DNA from: Hyphomicrobiales bacterium
Lineage (GTDB): Bacteria > Pseudomonadota > Alphaproteobacteria > Rhizobiales > Aestuariivirgaceae
Assembly: GCA_020029455.1 (NCBI GenBank)
Contig: JAIBJH010000001.1
Location: forward strand, 1 to 40,152
Direction: 5' to 3'
Length of the DNA: 40,152 nt
The notes below the pieces were generated by a model. The model saw nothing but the letters and a program-made list of their open reading frames with translations, made no database searches and had not been told where the DNA came from. Of this stretch, positions 19,128 through 28,559 are shown in pieces. The position numbers and the translations under genes were made by a program. Every line of letters begins with the position of its first letter. The first letter of the stretch is position 1.

Positions 19128-19171
19128 TTACAGCAGCCTGCGGTCAATTGACCGTCGACAGGCTGCTGTAA
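19128..19171. repeat. 44-bp nested inverted repeat in the 5' region of the SDR gene
   Basis: TTACAGCAGCCTG-CGGTCAATTGACCG-TCGA-CAGGCTGCTGTAA; 13-bp perfect outer arms and a perfect 14-bp inner palindrome. Confidence 0.85.
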
Positions 19172-19288
19172 CACTTTGGATCTGGCGCATCTTTCGCTTC
19201 GCAGGCGATTCCACCTGCTCGCCCGATGCGCTAAAATGGAAGAGCCCCGGTCCGCCGTCAAGCGACCGGGGGCCCCGAATAAGTGAGC

Positions 19289-19741
19289 CTAATTTGTCAG
19301 CGTGATGCGCGCGCGCCGGCCATGCCGTTGGATTAAGGCGTACAACGCGGCTGCGTTCTGGGGATGCAGTCTCACGCAGCCATGTGAAGCGGGCCGCCCA
19401 AGCGACTTCACATAGTATGACCCGTGGATGGCATAACCCCCGTGGAAGAACACAGAATTCGGCATCGGCGAATTGTCGTACTTCCGCGAGTAATAGACCT
19501 TGGCCATGCGCGTGACGCCAAAGCTGCCGCGCGGCGTATAGTAGCCTCTGCGAGCCGTTGACACTTTCCAATGGGCGTAAGGAAATCCGTTCACTCTCAC
19601 GGACATGCGCTGAGAGGAAATGTCGATATGGACCTGCACGGGCGCCGGCGTCCTTGGCCGTTTCCGAGCAGCTTCAGCCGCAACTGTAACCAGTGCCACC
19701 GCCATTACAGCAGCCAACACGCCCAGAATGAACCTTCTCAT
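19289..19741 (-). CDS. L,D-transpeptidase (YkuD domain)
   Basis: Signal peptide; VHIDISSQRMSVRVNGFPYAHWKVSTAR..., active-site motif ASHGCVRLHPQNAAALY. Confidence 0.9.
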   Translation of the reverse strand: MRRFILGVLAAVMAVALVTVAAEAARKRPRTPAPVQVHIDISSQRMSVRVNGFPYAHWKVSTARRGYYTPRGSFGVTRMAKVYYSRKYDNSPMPNSVFFHGGYAIHGSYYVKSLGRPASHGCVRLHPQNAAALYALIQRHGRRARITLTN

Positions 19742-19844
19742 GCGATTCCCCAGCCTCGATATGCCCCGCAGTTAATCTGACACAAAGCCAGTCACAGTCA
19801 AATGGCTGCGCCGTGCAATCGCGGAATGCCCGCTCACATTACCG

Positions 19845-21089
19845 TTATTGGTCGAACAGGAATTCCCGGCCCACCTTCACGCGCTTGACGCCGCCATAGG
19901 CGATGATATCCGCCGTGGCATAGGTTTCGGTGAGGGTTGCAGGGAGGAAGGAGCCTGTCCCCACCATGTCGAGCGGCGCGCGGGCCGCCCCCATGATCTG
20001 GCATTTTTGCGGATCGAAACCGGAAGAGCCGACAATCGTGGCATCCTTGAAACCTGCCTTGTCCAGCTCCAAGCGCACATGGATGGCGGAAGCGACGGTA
20101 ACACCCTTGCCGAAGAGAATGCGGCGCACCTTGTCAACCAGGATGTTGGAAGGGTCGAGCTGGAAGGCCCGGCCCCCAAGCACCGTTTCCACGATGTTGT
20201 ATTCGCCCGAAACATCGAGCCACTGCCCCACCACATCGACAGACTTTTCAAAGTCGAGGCCTTCGGCAAAGCGTCCGCCATGGGTGTCGAGCCTCACGCC
20301 GAAAGTCTTGCCCTTCTCGTGCAACTTCTTCTCGTCATAGAACCAGCGGGCGCAGCGCAGCGAATCCGAAATTTCCTCGCCCGTGTAATCAACGAGTGCA
20401 ATGAGCGCCTGCGCTTCCGGAATGGATTTCTCGAAAAGCTTGAGTGACTCCAGCACATCGCCCTTGGTGTAGCCAACGAGCGCATGAGGCATGGTGCCCA
20501 TTCCGCTTTTGGAGCCAAAAAACGGCGCGGTGAGATCCTGCGAGGAGCCGACGAAGCCTTTCACACCGCGATTCTTGTGCCGGGCCGCGCGGCTTCCCAC
20601 CATTGCGCCATAGGCAGCGAGAATATTCATCTCCGCGCCCGAACCGTGGCGCGCATGCATGTCCATGAAGGAAGAGCCCGGCATGGCAAGGCACATCTCA
20701 TAGGCATTGTTGGCGCAGACGCAGGGAAAGCCGACCTTCTGAAGATAAAGTGTTTCCACTTCCGACAGTGCTTGCATGGAGCCGGAAATCTCCAAGAGCT
20801 TGCGCTCGGCCGGCACCACCTCGCCCTCTTCCGCGAAGCGCTTGATCTTGACACCGGGCACAAGCGCGCGGGCAAGGCGGATGGCGGGTTCCAGTGCCGC
20901 CACCACGCGGCTTCGCATGAAGACGGCAAAGGTGACTTCCGTATCGCCGTTCGCCGCCACGATCCGGCTGGTGTTGGTGAAATACTTGTCTGTCTGCGCC
21001 GACAACGGCCCCGCCGCCTGAACCAGCGCAATCAATTTGGCGAGAACTTCTTCCTGGGCGGGCAGCAACTTGGCTTCAGCTTTGTCCAT
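19845..21089 (-). CDS. Nicotinate phosphoribosyltransferase-family protein
   Basis: KYFTNTSRIVAANGDTEVTFAVFMRSRV..., GVRLDTHGGRFAEGLDFEKS, IMVGSSGFDP-like region; start at MDKAEAKLL. Confidence 0.72.
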   Translation of the reverse strand: MDKAEAKLLPAQEEVLAKLIALVQAAGPLSAQTDKYFTNTSRIVAANGDTEVTFAVFMRSRVVAALEPAIRLARALVPGVKIKRFAEEGEVVPAERKLLEISGSMQALSEVETLYLQKVGFPCVCANNAYEMCLAMPGSSFMDMHARHGSGAEMNILAAYGAMVGSRAARHKNRGVKGFVGSSQDLTAPFFGSKSGMGTMPHALVGYTKGDVLESLKLFEKSIPEAQALIALVDYTGEEISDSLRCARWFYDEKKLHEKGKTFGVRLDTHGGRFAEGLDFEKSVDVVGQWLDVSGEYNIVETVLGGRAFQLDPSNILVDKVRRILFGKGVTVASAIHVRLELDKAGFKDATIVGSSGFDPQKCQIMGAARAPLDMVGTGSFLPATLTETYATADIIAYGGVKRVKVGREFLFDQ

Positions 21090-21233
21090 GGGGCAAGGGT
21101 TTTGGCGGGAAATGGCAAAGTCGTCAAATGGTTGCAAACGAGGCCCGGCACTGCTGACATATCTGCGAAGGAAATGTGGTTACCATGGATATACAGGCAA
21201 CAAGTGGCACGTACAGCAAGGTGAGATGCTTCA

Positions 21234-22046
21234 ATGAACCAAATCCATAGCTACAATTCTTTCAAATCACTGCATAGCGCTCCAGGAGCCTTCATCATGG
21301 CAAACTGCTGGGATAGCTTGTCGGCATTGATTGCGAAAGATCTGAGTTTTCAAGCGATTGGTTCATCGTCCCTCGCCATCGCATTTGCTGCAGGCAAGGA
21401 GGACGGAGCTCACGCCATCAGCCGCGACGATGCAATCGCCAATGCGGCTCTGATGGCACGCGCTACGGGACTGCCCGTCAACGGCGACCTGGAAGACGGT
21501 TTTGGGTCATCTCCTGATGATTGCACCGCCACCGTGGAGGCGGCAATTGCTGCGGGGCTCGCCGGTTTGGGTATTGAAGATACAACTGCAAACCCGGAAA
21601 AGCCGATTCATGATTTTGACCATGCCGTACAACGCATGGTCGCTGCGGCAAAGGCGGCGAAAGGGCGAATTTTGCTGACCGGCAGGACTGACAACTATCT
21701 TAATGGCAGGCCTGATATCGACGACACAGTGCGCCGGCTTGTGGCCTTCGCAGAGGCTGGAGCAGATGTACTCTTTGCGCCGGGACTCCCTGACATGGCG
21801 AGCATACGCAGGATCGTGCAAGCAGTTTCGCCAAAGCCCGTGAATGTAGTGGTTGGTCCCGGCGTTCCGCTGCAAGTCTTGGCAGAAGCCGGCGTCAAGC
21901 GGGTGAGTATCGGCGGGGCACTCTACCGCAAAGCCATGACTGCAACGCGCGCGTGCCTTGACGAGCTCAAACAAGGAAGGCTTGATACGGCTTTCAACGG
22001 CACTCTCTCTTCCAATCAACTCAACGCCTTGCTGCCGAACCCGTGA
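21234..22046 (+). CDS. Isocitrate lyase/phosphoenolpyruvate mutase-family protein
   Basis: 270 aa; ANCWDSLSALIAKDLSFQAIGSSSLAIAFAAGKEDG...PVNGDLEDGFG...GLGIEDTTANPEKPIHDFD. Confidence 0.85.
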   Translation: MNQIHSYNSFKSLHSAPGAFIMANCWDSLSALIAKDLSFQAIGSSSLAIAFAAGKEDGAHAISRDDAIANAALMARATGLPVNGDLEDGFGSSPDDCTATVEAAIAAGLAGLGIEDTTANPEKPIHDFDHAVQRMVAAAKAAKGRILLTGRTDNYLNGRPDIDDTVRRLVAFAEAGADVLFAPGLPDMASIRRIVQAVSPKPVNVVVGPGVPLQVLAEAGVKRVSIGGALYRKAMTATRACLDELKQGRLDTAFNGTLSSNQLNALLPNP

Positions 22047-22074
22047 ACCTTCAGAACAATTGACCGGAAGCTCA

Positions 22075-22398
22075 ATGATCCCGGCAAAATCTTCCAAGAC
22101 CCGTTTCATGTTTCTCGCCTTTGCAGCGGTCCTCGTGGTCCGCTTTGCAATGGCTGTGTTACTGGAAGGTGGAAGTTGGCCGCTGCCGCCTGCGCACTAC
22201 TACGCCATGTTGATCGATGCGTCGTTCACGTTGGGCCTGTTCATTTCGCGCGGCGAAGCAAACAGGCAGGTCCGGACCCTGAACCAGAAGGACTTCAACA
22301 CCATAGCTCTTATCGCAGGCACGATCTCCGGGATCGGCCTTCTCACCATCCGTTTCACGTCTGATGCAGCGTGGTGGACCGGGTACTTGTTCAACTGA
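22075..22398 (+). CDS. Hypothetical membrane protein
   Basis: 107 aa with three hydrophobic segments (FMFLAFAAVLVVRFAMAVLL, YYAMLIDASFTLGLFI, TIALIAGTISGIGLLTI). Confidence 0.55.
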   Translation: MIPAKSSKTRFMFLAFAAVLVVRFAMAVLLEGGSWPLPPAHYYAMLIDASFTLGLFISRGEANRQVRTLNQKDFNTIALIAGTISGIGLLTIRFTSDAAWWTGYLFN

Positions 22399-22604
22399 AG
22401 GACTGGGCGCGTTGCCTGCGGCGGGCCGCAGCTTTTCCTAAATGTTTAAGAGAGCTGCGGTCCACCTTCGCGGGAATTCTGCATCCCGCGGTAATGCAAC
22501 GGGTGGGTGTTCACACGGTAGCGGTGCTTGATCAAAGTCAAATTGCAAGAGCCAAAGTGCGGGTAAACAACCAGCCGCAGCAAGAGCAGGATCTTGAATT
22601 GGTC

Positions 22605-23558
22605 ATGAACCGCCGCGTACTTCTATCAGTTGGAACTGCAATAACTAGTGGCGCACTACTTGGCGTTGGCTTTTCGATTGGCTCCTATACTGACACGCTT
22701 GCAGCAGCCAAGCGGCGCGTTTCCCAGAACAGCGTTGTTATCCAGACAGAACATGGGAAACTGGAATATGCGGTGGCCGGAAGCGGCAACCCACTTTTGA
22801 TGATCCATGGAACCGGAGGCGGATTTGATCAAGGCCTGCGCTTCGCCCACAGGCTGATCGAAAAGGGAGTGCAGGTCATTGCACCATCGCGCTTTGGCTA
22901 TCTCCAAACCGATTTCCCGAAAGACCCGTCACCAGAAAATCAAGCCGACAGCCTCGTTGAGTTGCTCGACCATCTTGGAATCGAGAAGTTGGCGGTGGTT
23001 GGCGGCTCTGCGGGAGCCCTCCCAGCGGCTCAATTTGCTTTGCGACACCCTGATCGATGTTCGCAACTTATTCTGCTTGTGCCTGCTGCCAATCTGACCA
23101 ACCGAGATCCTGTGGAGTTCACGGCATTTCAGCAATTTCTGGTCAGCAGATTGTTGACTTCCGACTTCTTGTTCTGGGCAACCACCAAACTTGTACCAAA
23201 GCAAATGATAAGGACATTGCTCGCCACAACGCCGCAATTACTTGAGGAGGTTACTCCCGAAGAACGGCAGCGCGCGGAAGTCATCCTTCACGAACTGCAA
23301 CCCATCAGTCAGCGCACAAACGGCATGCGCAATGACGCTCTATATGCCGGAAGCGCGGCAAGCATCGACTTGGCAAGCATCAGGCCGCCTATGCTTGTTA
23401 TCTCAACTGAAGACGACCTGTTTGGCACTGACGAAACGGCAAGGACAATTGCAGCACGGGTGCCAACTGCGCGTCTTGTGATTTATCCCAGTGGCGGGCA
23501 CATTTGGCTCGGCCACGACGAAGACGTGGCAAACGAGATCATACAATTTATTCAGTGA
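22605..23558 (+). CDS. Alpha/beta hydrolase with N-terminal signal/anchor
   Basis: MIHGTGGGFDQGLRFAHRLIEKGVQVIAPSRFGYL; nucleophile elbow VVGGSAGALPAAQFA; C-terminal PSGGHIWLGHDE. Confidence 0.85.
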   Translation: MNRRVLLSVGTAITSGALLGVGFSIGSYTDTLAAAKRRVSQNSVVIQTEHGKLEYAVAGSGNPLLMIHGTGGGFDQGLRFAHRLIEKGVQVIAPSRFGYLQTDFPKDPSPENQADSLVELLDHLGIEKLAVVGGSAGALPAAQFALRHPDRCSQLILLVPAANLTNRDPVEFTAFQQFLVSRLLTSDFLFWATTKLVPKQMIRTLLATTPQLLEEVTPEERQRAEVILHELQPISQRTNGMRNDALYAGSAASIDLASIRPPMLVISTEDDLFGTDETARTIAARVPTARLVIYPSGGHIWLGHDEDVANEIIQFIQ

Positions 23559-23586
23559 GCCGGCGCGTGCCCTGGAAGTGCTGCAG

Positions 23587-24375
23587 CTAACCCTTCCCCA
23601 CATCCGTGAGAAAAGCTGTCGCCCCCATCCTCGACAATTCCGTATCCGTCGGACCCGCGATGAACTCAAAACCGATCTCGTGATAGGCTTTGACACCGTC
23701 AATGGTGCCAGCAAACGCGCCGGCGACAAGGCCTTTGGCCATGCAGCTGGCGGCGACCTTCTTCATCACATCGAGTGTTTGCGCGCCCAGCCGGTCAATC
23801 TTCGCACCATTTGAAAGCGCGATCGACAAATCCGAAGGCCCCACAAACAATCCATCGAGGCCCTTCACCGCCGCGATCTTGTCCAGCACGTCCAGTGCAT
23901 CCTGTGTCTCCACCATGGCGAAGACCAGCGTCTGCTTGTTCGATTCCTTGAGATATTCGGCGGCCGTGACACCCGCCGCCTGAAGCATGGTGTAGCCGCC
24001 CCAGCTTCTTTGCCCCACAGGCGGATATTTCGCGGCCTTCACCAAAGCTTCCACCTGTGCCACGGAATTGGTCATGGGCGCGATCACTGCCGCAGCTCCC
24101 ATGTCGAAGGCAAACCCCACAATCCCCGGATCATTCCACAGGATGCGGAGTACGGAGGGCGTTCCCACCATGTTGATGGCGGCCACCATCTTGGCGGCCT
24201 CGCCCATGTCTATTGTGGAATGCTGGAGGTCGAGCGCCACTGCGTCAAAACCCATGCGGGCGATCTGCGCAGCCTGCGCCACGCCGGGCATGCCGACCCA
24301 TGGGAACACGAAAGGTTTGCCTGCGGCCTTGCAGTCAGCCAGCCGCTTGCGGATCGAGAAAGAAGGGCCCGACAA
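23587..24375 (-). CDS. HpcH/HpaI aldolase/citrate lyase-family protein
   Basis: FDAVALDLQHSTIDMGEAAKMVAAI..., FVFAMVETQDALDVLDKIAAVKGLDGLFVGPSDLSIAL-type motif. Confidence 0.87.
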   Translation of the reverse strand: MSGPSFSIRKRLADCKAAGKPFVFPWVGMPGVAQAAQIARMGFDAVALDLQHSTIDMGEAAKMVAAINMVGTPSVLRILWNDPGIVGFAFDMGAAAVIAPMTNSVAQVEALVKAAKYPPVGQRSWGGYTMLQAAGVTAAEYLKESNKQTLVFAMVETQDALDVLDKIAAVKGLDGLFVGPSDLSIALSNGAKIDRLGAQTLDVMKKVAASCMAKGLVAGAFAGTIDGVKAYHEIGFEFIAGPTDTELSRMGATAFLTDVGKG

Positions 24376-24377
24376 GA

Positions 24378-24698
24378 TCAGGATGCCTTGATCTGGGAAA
24401 TGGCCTCCGCCATCAATTCTTCCATGGTGCGCCTAATCTGGTGCTCAGATTGGTTAACGCCCTTGGCCTTGAAATCCGCCAGCACCTTGCGCAGGACATC
24501 GTGATCGCCTGCTTCCTCGAAATCCGAAGCGACCACTTCCTTGGCGTAGGCTGCGGCGGCATCGCCGGTGAGTCCCATCTTTTCGGCGGCCCATTGCCCT
24601 AGAAGCTTGTTCCGGCGCGCCGTGGCCTTGAACTGAAGCTCTTCGTCATGGGCGAACTTCTTCTCGAAGCCCTCTTCGCGCTTGTCGAACGTGGTCAT
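24378..24698 (-). CDS. DUF1476 protein (alphaproteobacterial F1-ATPase inhibitor zeta subunit family)
   Basis: MTTFDKREEGFEKKFAHDEELQFKATARRNKLLGQWAAEKMGLTGDAAAAYAKEVV... Confidence 0.88.
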   Translation of the reverse strand: MTTFDKREEGFEKKFAHDEELQFKATARRNKLLGQWAAEKMGLTGDAAAAYAKEVVASDFEEAGDHDVLRKVLADFKAKGVNQSEHQIRRTMEELMAEAISQIKAS

Positions 24699-24915
24699 GG
24701 AAAACTCCCTTGATTCAGGCAATTGAATGGGGCTTCAATTAGGGGGCGGGCATCCCTAAATCAACCAAAGATGATCGAGCGCCCAGCCATTGTGCATTGC
24801 AACAGAATATTCTATAGGCAGCGCCAGTTTTCCACCCATAAGAGATTCTAGTCAGTGTAGGGCTGGCCCCGTGCTAGGGTCGGCCGAAGGGCAGGCGTCA
24901 TTGAGGATACACCAT

Positions 24916-25686
24916 ATGAACAAGCGTACCCGCATCTATGAGGGCAAGGCCAAGATCCTTTACGAGGGTCCTGAGCCTAATACCGTCGTGGTGCATTTCA
25001 AGGACGATGCCACCGCTTTCAACGCCGAAAAGAAGGCGGTGATCGACGGCAAGGGTGTCTTGAACCAGCGCATTTCCGAATTCCTTTTCAACAAGATCAA
25101 TGACATGGGCCTTCCCACTCATTTCATCCGCTCGCTCAACATGAGAGAGCAGTTGGTGCGCGCCGTTGAGATCATTCCGCTTGAAGTGGTAGTGCGCAAT
25201 GTGGCCGCGGGTTCACTCTCGAAGCGCCTTGGCATTGAGGAAGGAACGGCTCTGCCACGCTCCATCATCGAGCTCTATTACAAGAACGACAAGCTGGGCG
25301 ATCCCATGGTGACGGAAGAACATGTCACCGCCTTCGGCTGGGCAACGCCCCAGGAGATGGACGACATCGTGCATATGACGGTGCGCATCAATGACTTCCT
25401 CTCGGGCCTCTTCCTCGGCATTGGCATCAGGCTTGTGGACTTCAAGCTGGAGTTCGGGCGATTCTATGAGAACGACATGATGCGAGTCGTGCTGGCTGAT
25501 GAGATCAGCCCCGACAATTGCCGGCTTTGGGATATCGCCACCAAGGACAAGCTCGACAAAGACCGCTTCCGCCGCGACATGGGCGGCCTTGTTGAAGCCT
25601 ATCAGGAAGTAGCGCGCCGCCTTGGCATCATCCAGGCCAATGAGCAGCTGCCCCGCGCCCGCCCAAAGCTGGTCAAGAACGATTGA
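24916..25686 (+). CDS. purC: Phosphoribosylaminoimidazole-succinocarboxamide synthase
   Basis: [58 protein letters not shown]...VDFKLEFGR...[14 protein letters not shown]. Confidence 0.96.
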   Translation: MNKRTRIYEGKAKILYEGPEPNTVVVHFKDDATAFNAEKKAVIDGKGVLNQRISEFLFNKINDMGLPTHFIRSLNMREQLVRAVEIIPLEVVVRNVAAGSLSKRLGIEEGTALPRSIIELYYKNDKLGDPMVTEEHVTAFGWATPQEMDDIVHMTVRINDFLSGLFLGIGIRLVDFKLEFGRFYENDMMRVVLADEISPDNCRLWDIATKDKLDKDRFRRDMGGLVEAYQEVARRLGIIQANEQLPRARPKLVKND

Positions 25687-25726
25687 TGGCTGGCACCGGG
25701 CCTCAAAACCGGCACATTTCAAGACG

Positions 25727-27118
25727 ATGAGGCTGCCCGTGATTTCACGGCTCGGAAACATACTGAGAGTGACTCTCACCGCCTGTCTGGCGGCTTCCCT
25801 GCTCGCGCCTGCGCTTGCGGAAGAGAAGAAGCAGACCGGCCCAAACCTGATCCGTGACGCCGAGATCGAGGGCTACCTTCGCACGATCTCCCGACCGATT
25901 TTCAGCGCGGCGGGAATCAATCCGGGCGACGTCCATGTCTATATTATCGCCGATGACCGCATCAACGCCTTCGTGGCTGGCGGCCAGCGCATCTTCGTCA
26001 ACACCGGCCTCTTCTCAAGAACGAAATCGCCCGACGAACTGATCGGCGTGATCGCCCATGAAACGGGCCATATCGCAGGCGGCCACTTGGCAAAGCTCAA
26101 GAACGAGCTGGCGCGCGCCTCGACGCAGAGCATCATCGGTATGTTGGTGGGTGTTGCCGCTGCAGTTGGCGGCGCAGCTTCTGGCAATCCCCAGGCTGCG
26201 AAGGCGGGACAAGGCATCATGCTGGGAAGCCAAGGCATCGCCCAGCGCAACTTCCTCTCCTACCAGCGCTCCATGGAAGCGTCGGCCGACCAGGCTGGTC
26301 TCAAGTTCCTCAATGCCACTAAGCAAGACCCGCAAGGCATGCTGACGCTCTTCCAGAAGCTGGCAAATGAGTCGATCGCCTCCACCAGCCAATCGGATCC
26401 TTATCTCTTCTCCCATCCCATGCCGTTAGATCGTATCCGCAATCTGGAGATGGAAGCGAAGAGATCGCCATATTTCGGCAGACCTGACAATCCAGCCCAG
26501 GTCCTGCGCTATGAGCTGATCAAGGCAAAGCTCATGGGCTACATGCAATCATCCCAGCGTGTCTTCCAGCGCTATCCTTCTTCTGACACCTCGTTGGAGT
26601 CGCGTTATGCAAGGGCCATCGCCATGTACCGGCGTGGCGATATCAAAAACGCCCTGCCTGTTCTCGACAGCCTGACAAGCGACGTGCCGCAAAACCCTTA
26701 TTTCTGGGAATTGAAGGCCCAGGCACTGCTTGAAAACGGCCAGCCGGCACGTGGGCTGCCAGCCATTGAGAAAGCGCGAAAAATACTTCCCAACAATGGC
26801 TTGCTGCAAATGCTTCACGCCCAGATTTTACTTGCCACGAGCGATGCGGCAAAAGCCGATCAGGCCCTCAAGCTTCTGGTGCTGGCTAAGAAGACCGAAG
26901 GCGAGGCCCCCGTCATCTTCAAATATGAAGCTCAGGCCCATGCCCTCAAGGGCGATCTCGCTCGCGCCGATTTAGCTACCGCTGAATACTACTGGATAAC
27001 CGGCGAAAAACCGCTGGCCATCGAGAAGGCGAAGAAAGCGCAAGCCCGCTTCAAGAAAGGCTCAAGGGAATGGCTCCGGGCCAATGACCTTCTGACCTTT
27101 GCCGAAAACAAAGGTTAA
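25727..27118 (+). CDS. M48-family metalloprotease with C-terminal TPR-like region (BepA/YfgC-like)
   Basis: Signal peptide; zinc motif GVIAHETGHIAGGH; ASADQAGLKFL; C-terminal helical repeats. Confidence 0.92.
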   Translation: MRLPVISRLGNILRVTLTACLAASLLAPALAEEKKQTGPNLIRDAEIEGYLRTISRPIFSAAGINPGDVHVYIIADDRINAFVAGGQRIFVNTGLFSRTKSPDELIGVIAHETGHIAGGHLAKLKNELARASTQSIIGMLVGVAAAVGGAASGNPQAAKAGQGIMLGSQGIAQRNFLSYQRSMEASADQAGLKFLNATKQDPQGMLTLFQKLANESIASTSQSDPYLFSHPMPLDRIRNLEMEAKRSPYFGRPDNPAQVLRYELIKAKLMGYMQSSQRVFQRYPSSDTSLESRYARAIAMYRRGDIKNALPVLDSLTSDVPQNPYFWELKAQALLENGQPARGLPAIEKARKILPNNGLLQMLHAQILLATSDAAKADQALKLLVLAKKTEGEAPVIFKYEAQAHALKGDLARADLATAEYYWITGEKPLAIEKAKKAQARFKKGSREWLRANDLLTFAENKG

Positions 27119-27190
27119 ACCATCACGCAATTGCCATTTGCTTCTCAAATGGCAATCCGGCACTTTGCGGCGCCAATCTCAGAGGATGAA

Positions 27191-27946
27191 ATGACACCAC
27201 TTCGCAACCTTGCCATCGCCGCAGCCGCTATGATGGCATTGACGTGGCCTGTCTCTGCGCAATCGCTCACTGACCAGCAGAAGCAGGAGATGGGCGATTT
27301 CATCCGCTCCTACCTGCTTGAGCATCCGGAAATCCTGCGCGAGATGGCCGACAAGCTGGAACAGCAGGACCAGCAAGACGAGCAAATCGCCCGCACCGAA
27401 GGCCTTGCCAAGCAGAAGGATGTTGTCTTCCGCCACGACGGCGATGCCGTGATCGGCAACCCAAAGGGCGATGTCACGATCGTCGAATTCATGGATTACA
27501 ATTGCGGCTGGTGCAAACGCTCGGTCAGCGAAGTTCAGGCGCTTGTAGAGAAAGACAAGAACCTCAGGATTGTGCTGAAAGAGTTCCCGATCTTTGGTCA
27601 GCACTCCGAATTTGCCGCCAAGGCGGCGCTCGCCTCCATCCGGCAGGGAAAATACTGGCCCTTCCATCAGGCCATGTTTGCCCACGAAGGACAAGTCACA
27701 GATGTAGTGGTGCTAGAGATCGCCAAGGAGCAAGGCCTTGATGTCGCAAAGCTCACCGAAGACATGAAGGACCAGAAAATCCTGAACACTGTTTCCACCA
27801 ACTATGATCTCGCCAAGACACTGAAGCTCAACGGCACACCGGCTTTCATCGTCGATGACAAAGTCTTTCCAGGCTATCTGCCGCTCGATGCTCTTGAATC
27901 CGCCATCGCCGAGGTGCGTTCCGGCGGCGGTTGCAAGCTCTGCTGA
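27191..27946 (+). CDS. DsbA-family thiol:disulfide oxidoreductase
   Basis: Signal peptide; thioredoxin motif MDYNCGWCKRSVSEV (CGWC); NGTPAFIVDDKVFPGYLPLD. Confidence 0.9.
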   Translation: MTPLRNLAIAAAAMMALTWPVSAQSLTDQQKQEMGDFIRSYLLEHPEILREMADKLEQQDQQDEQIARTEGLAKQKDVVFRHDGDAVIGNPKGDVTIVEFMDYNCGWCKRSVSEVQALVEKDKNLRIVLKEFPIFGQHSEFAAKAALASIRQGKYWPFHQAMFAHEGQVTDVVVLEIAKEQGLDVAKLTEDMKDQKILNTVSTNYDLAKTLKLNGTPAFIVDDKVFPGYLPLDALESAIAEVRSGGGCKLC

Positions 27947-28085
27947 GATAATTCGGCTGGCCGTACCCGCCAAAGCTCATTGGACTGCATTTGACAGGTC
28001 ACATATAACTGCGCCATCTGTCACTCGAAGAGGCCAACCCGCTTTGATTTGGGTGAGCCATTGCGTTCTATAAAAAGGGAAACCC

Positions 28086-28556
28086 ATGGCCGCCGCAAAG
28101 AAGCCACAAAGCCCCAGCCGCTCACCCGAACTCACACTCGTCGACAATCTGGCCGAGATATTGAATGCAACTGGCCTGAGTGAAATCGAACTTGAGCAGA
28201 AGGGCATCCGCGTGCGCGTGTCGAAGGCGATGTCGGCCGTGCATCATGTGGCGGCGGTTGCAGCCCCGGCTGTCGCAAAGGCGGCTCCTGCACCCGTTGC
28301 AGCCGAGCCTGCAGGCGATCATCCTGGAACGGTGAAGTCGCCCATGGTTGGCACAATCTATCTTTCGGCTTCTCCCGGCTCTCCACAGTTTGTGTCTATC
28401 GGCGCAGAGGTGAAACAGGGTCAGACCTTGCTCATCATCGAAGCCATGAAGACCATGAACCAGATTCCGGCGCCAAAATCCGGCAAGGTCACGGCCATTC
28501 TGGTGGAGAACGGCCAGCCCGTGGAATTTGGCGAAGGCCTGGTGGTGATCGAGTAA
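28086..28556 (+). CDS. accB: Biotin carboxyl carrier protein of acetyl-CoA carboxylase
   Basis: Biotinylation motif [33 protein letters not shown]. Confidence 0.97.
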   Translation: MAAAKKPQSPSRSPELTLVDNLAEILNATGLSEIELEQKGIRVRVSKAMSAVHHVAAVAAPAVAKAAPAPVAAEPAGDHPGTVKSPMVGTIYLSASPGSPQFVSIGAEVKQGQTLLIIEAMKTMNQIPAPKSGKVTAILVENGQPVEFGEGLVVIE

Positions 28557-28559
28557 GAG

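Noticed and set aside
19240-19275. Hairpin CCCCGGTC...GACCGGGG after the L,D-transpeptidase gene as an intrinsic terminator
   Set aside because: Good stem but no clear T-run on the minus strand, so not listed as a terminator.
22528-22541. FNR/Anr-like site TTGATCAAAGTCAA upstream of the alpha/beta hydrolase
   Set aside because: One mismatch to TTGAT-N4-ATCAA, no supporting regulatory context; such matches are expected by chance at this window size.
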